Positions 25,094 to 33,278 of a DNA stretch of 64,000 bases are shown one piece after another. The stretch covers positions 1-64,000 of the forward strand of contig SFFV01000002.1 of the NCBI GenBank assembly GCA_004557735.1, written 5' to 3'. The position numbers were made by a program, and so were the translations under genes. The notes under the pieces were generated by a model, which saw only the letters and a program-made list of their open reading frames with translations, did not search any database and had not been told where the DNA came from. This stretch comes from Clostridiales bacterium. GTDB taxonomy: Bacteria > Bacillota > Clostridia > Oscillospirales > Oscillospiraceae. How positions within the stretch are numbered: position 1 is the stretch's first letter; every line of letters begins with the position of its first letter.

Positions 25094-28000
25094 GTGTATT
25101 TAAAAGCGCTGGAACTCCAGGGCTTCAAGTCGTTTCCCGAAAAGACGCGGCTGAGCTTTGAAAAAGATATAACCGTGATCGTCGGGCCCAACGGGAGCGG
25201 GAAATCCAATTTGTCGGATGCACTGCTCTGGGTCATGGGCGAACAAAAAACGCGGATGCTGCGCGGCGGGAAGATGGAAGACGTCATTTTCGGCGGCACA
25301 GAAAAGCGCGGGGCCATGGGTTTTGCACAGGTGACGCTTGTGCTGGATAATACGACGCGGATCCTGCCGCTCGATAACGACGAGGTCAGCATCGCCCGGC
25401 GCTACTACCGCAGCGGCGAGAGCGAATACTACATCAACCGCGAGCAGGTGCGTCTTCGTGACGTAACAGAGCTGCTGATGGATACCGGCCTCGGCTGCGA
25501 CGGTTATTCGATCATCGGGCAGGGGCGCATCAGCGAGATCGTCTCCGCCAAGTCCACCGACCGGCGCGAGATATTCGAAGAAGCTGCTGGCATTGCCCGC
25601 TTCCGCTACCGGAAAGACGAGTCCGAGCGTAAGCTTGCCCGCACGGAGGACAACCTCCTGCGCATCGGCGACAAGATCTCCGAGCTGGAAATGCAGGTTG
25701 AACCGCTGCGCAAGCAGTCGGAAACGGCGCAGAAATACCTCATTCTGCGTGACCAGCTCCGCGAGCAGGAGGTCTCGCTCTGGATGGCAAACCTTGACCG
25801 GCTGCACGAGCAATCGGAGCAGCTTCGGGCGGACTATGAGCGCTCGGTCGTGGAATGCACGGCGGCGCGCTCGGAGCAGGACCGGCTTTACGCCGAAAGC
25901 GAACGCCTTGCTTCGCGGATGCGCGATATGGACGTTCGCTCCGAAGAGCTGCGCGAAACGCTCCGCACGACGGAAAACACCGCTGCGGAAACGGAAAGCG
26001 CCGCCGCTGTCGTAAAAACACAGCTTGCCAACAACGAGGAAACGCTGCAGCGCCTGCAGCGTGAGATCGGCGAGCAGAGCGAACGTGCCGGAAGCCTCTC
26101 CCGTCAGATCGACGAGCATCGCGCCCGCATAGAGAGCATCGCCGCGGAGCGCCGCGCTCTGTCCGAGCGGCTCGAAAAGCTGCGGAAGAGCGAATCGGAA
26201 AACGCTGCAGGAATGGACGAGCGTAACCGCCGCATTTCCGCCATGCTCTCACGCGAAAACGAACTTACCGGCACGCTGACGGAGAGCCGTACCGCCATAT
26301 CGCTTCTGGCGGAAAACCTCGACGCGATGGAAAAACGCGCGGCGCAGGCAAAGGAAGATCTCGCCGCCGCCGAACGGAAGGATGAGGAAGCCTCGGCGCG
26401 TCTGACCGAAGAGAAGAAGCGCCTGAACGAAATAAAGGAAAAAGAACAAAGTCTCGCCAACGTGATCTCCGGCCATTCCATGCTCATGGCAGGGCGCGAG
26501 CAGAAAGCGGCGGAAGCTGCCGAACGGCAGACAAAGCTCACGGTAGAGCTGCGCTCCTGCGATTCGCGCATTCATCTTCTTTCCGAGCTGGAAAAGGAAC
26601 TGGAAGGCTTCAGTAAGGCGGCGAAGATCGTCATGCAGGAGTCTGAGCGAGGCACGCTGCGCGGCGTTCACGGGCCGGTCGGAAAAATGATCCGCGCCGC
26701 GGACCGGTACGCGCTTGCGGTGGAAACGGCGCTCGGCGCGCATGTCGGCGATATTATTGTTGATACACAGGATAACGGCAAAGACATATTTGCGCTTTTA
26801 AAACGGCGCGACGGCGGACGTGTAACGCTTCAGCCGATGGATGTGATCCGTCCGGCGCGGCTGAGCAGTGAGCCGAAAGGCGAGGCGGGCTACGTCGGCG
26901 TATGCTCCGATCTTGTTGACTGCGATAAGCGCTACAGCGCTGTCATCGCGAGCCTTCTCGGGCGGACGGCCGTTGCGGAAACGCTCGCCGATGCCATCGC
27001 CATTGCGCGGCGACACGGCAACAGCTTCCGCATTGTGACGCTGGACGGACAGATCCTGAACGCCGGCGGATCGATGACCGGCGGCAGCGCCGGAAAAAAC
27101 ACCGGCATTCTCTCGCGCGCCAACGAACTCAACCGTCTCCGCCAAAAACGCGGCGATCTGGAAGCGCAGCTCTCGCAGACGGAATCGCAGCGGCGGGAAG
27201 CGGAACGTGATCTGCAAAGCGCCCGCTACGATCTCGAAACGGCGCGCGAAGAACACGCCGCGGCGCGGCAGGAAACGGTGCGGCAGGAGGGCCTTGTCGC
27301 ACAGGCGGAGCTTCTGCGCACAGCGGCGGCGGAAGCACTCGACGCGCTGGATGACGAGATCCGCGGCGCTTTGGCGCGCCGCAGGGAAAATGAGAGCCGC
27401 ACGGCAGCGCTGCAGGAAGCGTGTGCAGCAACGGAAAAAGAGCTGGCGGCTCTTCGCGCGGATATGGAAAAGGAATCCGCCGGTATGAACAGCTTCGAGG
27501 CACGGCGGCGTGAGCTGGAGGAGAGCTTCAGCGCCGTTCGCGCGCAGCAGGCGTCGCTCGATGCGGAAAAAACCACCGTTCTTCTTGCCGTGGAGCAGCT
27601 TGAGCGTCTGCGCGCCGAGCTGGAAAACGATTCCGGCGAACGGCGCAATGCCATAAATGCCGTGGTACAGCAGAAATCGACGCTTGAGGCGCAGCTTGCA
27701 ACGCTTTCTGCGCGAACAGAAACGCTCCGCAAGCAGGCGCAGCAGGAGAAAGAGGCTCTTTCCAGTCTTACCGCAAGCAAAATGGAGCTGGAGGGCCGCC
27801 GCAGCGCCGCGGACAAAGCGGCGCAGGAGAAAAACCGCGCTCTGCTCGATCTTGAGCGCAGCAGCGCCCAGCTCGAGCAAAAAAAATTGGCGGCCGATAT
27901 GGAAGAGCATCAGATCGTGGAAAAGCTCTGGGACAGCTATGAGCTTAGCCGCACGGAGGCGGAAAAGATCCGCCAGCCGGTGGAAAGCCTCGCCAAAACG

Positions 28001-28654
28001 GGGCGGCAGGTCAGCGAGCTGCGCCGCAGCATTTCCGCGCTTGGCACGCCGAATCTCGGCGCGATCGAAGAATACAAGCGTGTGAGCGAGCGGTATGCCT
28101 TCCTTTCCGAGCAGCGCGACGATGTGCAGAGATCCAAGGATGAGATTTTAAAGATCATCGCCGACATCACAGCGCAGATGGAAGAGATCTTTATCCGCGA
28201 GATCCGGGAGATCGACGAAGCGTTCCGCCAGATATTTGTGGAGCTTTTCGGCGGCGGCAAAGCGTCGCTCTCACTCGAGGATATGAACGATGTTCTCAAC
28301 TGCGGCATCGACATCCGCATCCAGCCGCCCGGAAAGGCCGTCTCCAACATCAGCCTTCTCTCCGGCGGCGAAAAGGCGTTCGTTGCCATTGCGCTGTATT
28401 TTGCCATTATGCGCGTTCGACCGACGCCGTTTTGCGTCATGGACGAGATTGAATCGGCGCTTGACGAGGAAAACGTCGCCCGGTATGCGGCGTACATGCG
28501 CCGCATGTGCGGAAAAACGCAGTTTATTGCGATCACGCACCGGCGCGGCACGATGGAAGAGGCCGACCAGCTCTACGGCGTCACCATGCAGGAAAAAGGC
28601 GTCAGCACCGTGCTGGCGATGGATATGCAGGAAGCGCTCCAAACCATTCGCTGA
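25094..28654 (+). CDS. smc: Chromosome partition protein SMC
   Basis: The protein has 1186 residues and is the core ATPase of bacterial condensin. Walker A (GPNGSGKSN) is at 31-39. Coiled coils of about 340 residues lie on each side of the hinge (about 515-665; IIVDTQDNGKDIFALLKRRDGG split by the family's GGSMTGGS motif). The signature LLSGGEKAFVAIAL and Walker B FCVMDEIESALDEEN are near the end. It starts at GTG with GAGGAG upstream. ftsY follows after 15 bases. Confidence 0.97.
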   Translation: MYLKALELQGFKSFPEKTRLSFEKDITVIVGPNGSGKSNLSDALLWVMGEQKTRMLRGGKMEDVIFGGTEKRGAMGFAQVTLVLDNTTRILPLDNDEVSIARRYYRSGESEYYINREQVRLRDVTELLMDTGLGCDGYSIIGQGRISEIVSAKSTDRREIFEEAAGIARFRYRKDESERKLARTEDNLLRIGDKISELEMQVEPLRKQSETAQKYLILRDQLREQEVSLWMANLDRLHEQSEQLRADYERSVVECTAARSEQDRLYAESERLASRMRDMDVRSEELRETLRTTENTAAETESAAAVVKTQLANNEETLQRLQREIGEQSERAGSLSRQIDEHRARIESIAAERRALSERLEKLRKSESENAAGMDERNRRISAMLSRENELTGTLTESRTAISLLAENLDAMEKRAAQAKEDLAAAERKDEEASARLTEEKKRLNEIKEKEQSLANVISGHSMLMAGREQKAAEAAERQTKLTVELRSCDSRIHLLSELEKELEGFSKAAKIVMQESERGTLRGVHGPVGKMIRAADRYALAVETALGAHVGDIIVDTQDNGKDIFALLKRRDGGRVTLQPMDVIRPARLSSEPKGEAGYVGVCSDLVDCDKRYSAVIASLLGRTAVAETLADAIAIARRHGNSFRIVTLDGQILNAGGSMTGGSAGKNTGILSRANELNRLRQKRGDLEAQLSQTESQRREAERDLQSARYDLETAREEHAAARQETVRQEGLVAQAELLRTAAAEALDALDDEIRGALARRRENESRTAALQEACAATEKELAALRADMEKESAGMNSFEARRRELEESFSAVRAQQASLDAEKTTVLLAVEQLERLRAELENDSGERRNAINAVVQQKSTLEAQLATLSARTETLRKQAQQEKEALSSLTASKMELEGRRSAADKAAQEKNRALLDLERSSAQLEQKKLAADMEEHQIVEKLWDSYELSRTEAEKIRQPVESLAKTGRQVSELRRSISALGTPNLGAIEEYKRVSERYAFLSEQRDDVQRSKDEILKIIADITAQMEEIFIREIREIDEAFRQIFVELFGGGKASLSLEDMNDVLNCGIDIRIQPPGKAVSNISLLSGGEKAFVAIALYFAIMRVRPTPFCVMDEIESALDEENVARYAAYMRRMCGKTQFIAITHRRGTMEEADQLYGVTMQEKGVSTVLAMDMQEALQTIR

Positions 28655-28669
28655 AGGGAGAAAACAGCC

Positions 28670-29545
28670 ATGGGATTCTTTGATAAAATGAAGGCCGCAT
28701 TCAACAACGCGATGGCAGACTTCACCGGAGAAAACGAGGAAGCCTACGAAGCGCTGGAGGAAATGCTCATTCTGTCCGACGCCGGCATGGATACGACGGA
28801 GGACATTATGGAAAAACTTCGCTGCCGCGTCCGCGAAGAGGGCTGCCGCGGCGAGGAGCAGCTCCGAAAGATGCTCGCATCCATTCTGACCGAAACGATG
28901 GATGCCGGGGATAATACGCTGCATCTTGCTACAAAGCCGTCCGTCATTCTTGTCGTCGGCGTCAACGGCGTCGGCAAAACGACGACCATCGGCAAGCTCG
29001 CCTCCCGTCTTTCGGCCGAAGGAAGATCCGTTCTTCTCTGCGCGGGCGACACGTTCCGCGCCGCCGCTGCCGAGCAGCTCGCCGTGTGGGCAAAGCGCGC
29101 CGGATGCGATATTGTGCGTCACGAGGAAGGGAGCGATCCCGCCGCCGTTGTGTTTGACGCGATCGCTGCGGCAAAGGCGCGCGGCCGCGACTTGATCATC
29201 GTCGATACCGCCGGCCGGCTGCACAATAAAACCAATCTTATGAATGAGCTTTCCAAGATCCGCCGCGTTATTGACCGCGAGCTGCCGGAGGCGAGCGTGG
29301 AATGCCTGATGGTGCTTGACGCCACAACCGGTCAGAACGGTCTCATTCAGGCGAAGGCATTCGGCGAGTCGGCGGGCCTTACCGGCATCGTCCTTACAAA
29401 GCTCGACGGGACCGCCAAGGGCGGCATCGTGTTTGCCATCAAGCGCGAGCTTGGCCTGCCGGTAAAGCTCATCGGCGTGGGCGAGGGGATAAACGATCTC
29501 AAGCCCTTTGTGCCGGGAGAATTTGCGGAGGCGCTGCTCGAATGA
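28670..29545 (+). CDS. ftsY: Signal recognition particle receptor FtsY
   Basis: The protein has 291 residues and docks SRP-ribosome complexes at the membrane. The N domain (1-85) is followed by the G domain with GVNGVGKTTTIGKLA (about 97), DTFRAAAAEQL, DTAGRLHNKTNLMNEL and TKLDGTAKGG. The acidic A domain of E. coli FtsY is missing, as in most Firmicutes. It overlaps rdgB by four bases. Confidence 0.97.
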   Translation: MGFFDKMKAAFNNAMADFTGENEEAYEALEEMLILSDAGMDTTEDIMEKLRCRVREEGCRGEEQLRKMLASILTETMDAGDNTLHLATKPSVILVVGVNGVGKTTTIGKLASRLSAEGRSVLLCAGDTFRAAAAEQLAVWAKRAGCDIVRHEEGSDPAAVVFDAIAAAKARGRDLIIVDTAGRLHNKTNLMNELSKIRRVIDRELPEASVECLMVLDATTGQNGLIQAKAFGESAGLTGIVLTKLDGTAKGGIVFAIKRELGLPVKLIGVGEGINDLKPFVPGEFAEALLE

Positions 29546-30138
29546 AACTGGTTTTGGCGTCCGATAATAAGAATAAGCTGCGGGAGTTCCGCACACTTTT
29601 TGAAAACTTCGGCGTGGAGTTTTTGAGCAAAGCGGACACCGGCTTTACGGAAGAGGTTGAGGAGACCGGCGAAACGTTCGCGGAAAACGCCCGCATCAAG
29701 GCCGAAGCCGTCATGCGCGCCACGGGGCTTGCCGCCGTCGCGGACGATTCCGGCCTCTGTGTGGACGCGCTCGGCGGCGCGCCGGGCGTGCATTCCGCGC
29801 GATATACCGGAAGCCACGCCGATTCCGACGCCGATCGCTATGAGCTCCTGCTTCGCAATCTCGGCGAAACGGAAGAGCGCGGCGCCCGCTTTGTCTGCTC
29901 GCTCTGCTGCGCTTTCCCGAACGGAGATATTCTCACCGCCGAGGCGACGTGCGAAGGCTCGATCCTCTTCGCGCCACGCGGCGCGAACGGTTTCGGCTAC
30001 GATCCGGTTTTCCGTCCCGACGGATTTGACCGTTCCATGGCGGAGCTGACGATGGAGGAAAAGAACGCGATTTCTCACCGGGGAAAGGCGCTGGCGCAAT
30101 TCAAACAGAAATGGGAGACATACTATGATCACCAGTAA
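29542..30138 (+). CDS. rdgB: XTP/dITP diphosphatase
   Basis: The protein has 198 residues and removes deaminated purine nucleotides. ASDNKNKLREF at the start, ETGETFAENARIKA, ADDSGLCVDALGGAPGVHSARY and GYDPVF are the Ham1/RdgB motifs. It is coupled to ftsY on the left and overlaps the RNA-binding protein gene by 14 bases on the right. Confidence 0.95.
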   Translation: MKLVLASDNKNKLREFRTLFENFGVEFLSKADTGFTEEVEETGETFAENARIKAEAVMRATGLAAVADDSGLCVDALGGAPGVHSARYTGSHADSDADRYELLLRNLGETEERGARFVCSLCCAFPNGDILTAEATCEGSILFAPRGANGFGYDPVFRPDGFDRSMAELTMEEKNAISHRGKALAQFKQKWETYYDHQ

Positions 30139-30436
30139 ACAGAGAGCGCAGCTGCGCGCCATGGCAGCGGCGCTGCATACCGAGCTGCAGATCGGCAAGG
30201 GCGGCATTACCGAAAACGTTGTCCGCCAGACGGAGGAAGCGCTTGCTGCCCGCGAGCTTATCAAGGGCCGCGTTCTGGATAACTCCCTGCTGTCGGCACG
30301 GGAGGCGTGCAATGCGCTGTGCGAAGCGTGCGGCGCCGACGGGGTGCAGGTCATCGGCAGCAAATTTGTCCTTTTTAAACAGAACGAAAAGGCCCCCAGG
30401 ATCGTCCTTATAAAAGACCGCAAAGGAAAGAAGTAA
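30125..30436 (+). CDS. yhbY: CRM-domain ribosome assembly factor YhbY
   Basis: The protein has 103 residues in one CRM domain: KQRAQLRAMA, then the IGKGGITENVV loop and QVIGSKFVLFK. Relatives bind the 50S precursor. It starts inside the end of rdgB, with GGGAGACATACT as ribosome binding site. Confidence 0.92.
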   Translation: MITSKQRAQLRAMAAALHTELQIGKGGITENVVRQTEEALAARELIKGRVLDNSLLSAREACNALCEACGADGVQVIGSKFVLFKQNEKAPRIVLIKDRKGKK

Positions 30437-30441
30437 AGCCC

Positions 30442-31596
30442 ATGCGTCTTTTGATCTACGGCGGGACATTTAATCCGCCGCACCTCGGGCACGCCGACGC
30501 GCTCTCCTGCGCTGCGGCAGCGCTTGGCGCGGACCGCATGCTTGTTGTTCCGGCGGGCATTCCGCCGCACAAAGCGCTTGCGGAGGGAAGCCCGAGCGCG
30601 GAGGAACGCTTTCGGCTGTGCGAACTGGCTTTCGCGGAAGCGGATGTTACACCCATGGAGCTGCAGCGCGAGGGGAAAAGCTATACCGTCGACACGCTGC
30701 GGGAGATATCCCGGGAGAATCCGCGAGCGGAGCTATATTTTCTTGTCGGAACGGACATGCTTCTCTATATGGAACAATGGCATGAATTCCGGGATTTTTT
30801 TTCGCTCTGCACACTCGCGGCGCTTCCCCGTGCCGACGGCGACATGACGGAGATCGAACGGTATGCGGCGCATCTGCGTGAAACATACGGCGCGCGGATC
30901 GAGATCATTCCCAAAACGCCCCTGCCGATGGATTCCACGTCGCTCCGCGCGGCGCTGCCGCAGCGCGGCGGCGCGGACAAGCTGTGCGACGCCGTATACT
31001 CCGAGATTATCCGCCGGCGCCTTTACGGCGCGAAGCCCGATCTCGCGTGGCTGCGGGGAAAGACCGACGCGTGTCTCAAGCCGACGCGCATACCGCATGT
31101 GCGCGGCTGCGAGGAGACGGCGGTTCGGCTGGCGGTACGCTGGGGTGAAGACCCCGAGGCCGCCGCAGAGGCAGGGATCCTGCATGACATAACCAAAAGG
31201 CTTTCCGACGACGAGCAGTTGCGTATGGCCCAAAAATATGGTATCGTGTTGAACGATGCGGATATTGCTGCACCGAAGACGCTCCATGCGCTCACCGGCG
31301 CGTGGTATTCGCGGGAGCGTTTCGGAGTGCCCGACAATATTTTTTCCGCCATTGAGTGGCATACCACGGGCCGCGCCGGAATGACGACGCTTGAAAAAAT
31401 CGTCTATCTTGCCGACTTTATCGAGCCGACGCGAGATTTTCCCGGTGTGGAGCATGTACGTACTTCTGCCTTTGAGGATCTGAACCGCGCTATGATCAAA
31501 GCGCTGCAAATGAGTATGGATGCGGTCACGCGCCGCGGCGCTGTACCGCACCCAAGAACGGCGGAGGCTCTCCGCTGGCTGAAAACACAGAATTGA
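30442..31596 (+). CDS. nadD: Fused nicotinate-nucleotide adenylyltransferase / YqeK HD hydrolase
   Basis: The protein has 384 residues in two enzymes. Residues 1-195 are NadD, which makes deamido-NAD: GGTFNPPHLGH (6-16) and the SSTxLR-like DSTSLRA end motif. Residues 205-384 are YqeK, an HD-domain diadenosine tetraphosphatase: HVRGCEETAVRLA, ILHDITKRL and HALTGAWYSRERFG. In Bacillus the two are separate neighbouring genes; here one frame without internal stop joins them. RsfS and LCP genes follow, as in Bacillus and clostridia. Confidence 0.93.
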   Translation: MRLLIYGGTFNPPHLGHADALSCAAAALGADRMLVVPAGIPPHKALAEGSPSAEERFRLCELAFAEADVTPMELQREGKSYTVDTLREISRENPRAELYFLVGTDMLLYMEQWHEFRDFFSLCTLAALPRADGDMTEIERYAAHLRETYGARIEIIPKTPLPMDSTSLRAALPQRGGADKLCDAVYSEIIRRRLYGAKPDLAWLRGKTDACLKPTRIPHVRGCEETAVRLAVRWGEDPEAAAEAGILHDITKRLSDDEQLRMAQKYGIVLNDADIAAPKTLHALTGAWYSRERFGVPDNIFSAIEWHTTGRAGMTTLEKIVYLADFIEPTRDFPGVEHVRTSAFEDLNRAMIKALQMSMDAVTRRGAVPHPRTAEALRWLKTQN

Positions 31597-31606
31597 GAAG
31601 AGGCCT

Positions 31607-32860
31607 ATGAGTATTTTTTCCCGTAAGGGCGGCGCTCACAAGAATGCCGCAAGAAAGAAAGACACCAAAGCGGAGAGCTTTGCTCAGCGACTGGAAACAC
31701 TCTCCGGAGAAACGGACGGAAGAAAAAAGAAACCGTCCTCAAAGGGGAAAACCCGCGCTCTCACGGTCGCACTGATCGTGATCGCAAGCATCCTTGCGCT
31801 TCTTCTTCTGGTGCTTCTTGCCTACAGCATCTGGTCAACAGCACCGGAAACCGATGATTCCGGTCTGAAAACGCAGGAAACGGCGACACCGGAAGCGACG
31901 GTGACGCCCTCCATGCCGGCCGGAGCGACAGCGCAGCCGAGCGCAACGCCGACAGCGTCTCCGTCGCCGACGCCGAAGGAAGAGACGGCCGAGCGAAAAG
32001 ATAACGTTTATACCCTGCTCGTTGTCGGACGCGACCGCGTCGGACTTAATACGGACACCATCATGGTCGCGCGCTTTGACTGCGATAACCATACGGCGAA
32101 CATTGTGAGCATCCCCCGCGACACGCTGGTCAATGTCCCGTGGGCGGTTAAAAAGATCAACTCCGTATACGGCAGCGCCGGTATTGACGGCCTTGTCGCA
32201 GAGATTGAGGATCTTGTCGGATTTGGCATCGACAGCTATGCTGTTGTGAATACGTATGTGTTCCAGCAGATCATCGACTGCATTGGCGGCGTATATTTCG
32301 ATGTCCCGATCTATATGTACTACGACGACCCCGATCAGGATCTTCATATCTCGCTCGCGCCCGGCTACCAGCTTCTGAACGGGTATCAGTGCGAGCAGGT
32401 CGTGCGCTTCCGCCAGAACAATGACGGCACCGGATATCCAAACGGCGATATCGGACGTATCGAAACGCAGCACGCCTTCTTTGCGGCACTGGCCAGACAG
32501 GTGCTCCAGCTCGGAAACATCTCCAACCTGCCGCAGATCATCAGTCTCGTTATCGACAACACCGACACGAACCTTTCGAGCGGCAACATCGCGTTCTATG
32601 CGCAGGAGTTCCTGAAAATGGGCATGGACGATATCAGCTTCTACACGCTTCCGTACGATACCGTCTATATTCGCGGCGGCTCGTATGTCAGCATCCAGCT
32701 CGAGGCGTGGCTCGATATGATAAACACCTATCTCAACCCGTTCAACATGGATGTCACCGCAGCGAATCTGGATGTGCTCTGCTTTGACGGGACGAACTTC
32801 ACCTCCACAACCGGCATGATTCCGGACTTTTATTCCTTCTACGACTACTTCGCCGGCTGA
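31607..32860 (+). CDS. LytR-CpsA-Psr family cell-wall glycopolymer ligase
   Basis: The protein has 417 residues. A Lys-rich cytoplasmic tail (1-48) precedes one membrane segment (50-73), then a Thr/Pro/Ala-rich spacer (75-130). The LCP domain (about 135-400) has VGRDRVGLNTDTIMVARFD, SIPRDTLV, KINSVYGSAG and VVRFRQNNDGTGYPNGDIGRI, including the arginines that hold the polyprenyl-phosphate. It would attach teichoic-acid-like polymers to peptidoglycan outside the membrane. It lies in the nadD-rsfS operon. Confidence 0.93.
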   Translation: MSIFSRKGGAHKNAARKKDTKAESFAQRLETLSGETDGRKKKPSSKGKTRALTVALIVIASILALLLLVLLAYSIWSTAPETDDSGLKTQETATPEATVTPSMPAGATAQPSATPTASPSPTPKEETAERKDNVYTLLVVGRDRVGLNTDTIMVARFDCDNHTANIVSIPRDTLVNVPWAVKKINSVYGSAGIDGLVAEIEDLVGFGIDSYAVVNTYVFQQIIDCIGGVYFDVPIYMYYDDPDQDLHISLAPGYQLLNGYQCEQVVRFRQNNDGTGYPNGDIGRIETQHAFFAALARQVLQLGNISNLPQIISLVIDNTDTNLSSGNIAFYAQEFLKMGMDDISFYTLPYDTVYIRGGSYVSIQLEAWLDMINTYLNPFNMDVTAANLDVLCFDGTNFTSTTGMIPDFYSFYDYFAG

Positions 32861-32895
32861 CGCGCGGCGCATACAAAAGAGAAAGGATGCGGCAT

Positions 32896-33249
32896 ATGCT
32901 TACTTCCAAGGAAATCGCTCATCTCGCGGTAAAAGCGCTGGACGACAAGCTCGCCCGCGACATTCAAATCTTAAAGACCGATAAGGTAACGGTACTGGCC
33001 GATTACTTCATTCTCTGCACCGCCGGCAACTCCACGCACGGAAAAACGCTGGCCGACGAGGTGGACAAGATCCTCTCGCAGGAGGGGGAACCGCCGCTGC
33101 GCCGCGAGGGATACCGTTCCGGCGGCTGGACGCTGCTGGACTTCGGCTGCGTCGTCGTTCACATTTTTTCCGACGAAATGCGCTCGTTCTACTCACTCGA
33201 CCGCCTGTGGTCGGACGCCGAAAAGATCGACTATAAAGACTTCCTTTAA
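32896..33249 (+). CDS. rsfS: Ribosome silencing factor RsfS
   Basis: The protein has 117 residues, is also known as YbeB or YqeL, and binds ribosomal protein L14 to block subunit joining in starvation. KALDDKLARDIQIL, DYFILCTAGNSTH and EGYRSGGWTLLDFGCVVVHIF are family motifs. ATG 32896 is chosen because AAAGGA lies eight bases before it, while the ATG at 32887 overlaps that site. Confidence 0.95.
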   Translation: MLTSKEIAHLAVKALDDKLARDIQILKTDKVTVLADYFILCTAGNSTHGKTLADEVDKILSQEGEPPLRREGYRSGGWTLLDFGCVVVHIFSDEMRSFYSLDRLWSDAEKIDYKDFL

Positions 33250-33278
33250 ATAAAAAAGAGGGCAGGGGACATACCGTC

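Noticed and set aside
33250..33278. Possible T-box leader before leuS
   Set aside because: Only 29 bases separate rsfS and leuS; no specifier stem, T-box sequence or terminator fits there.
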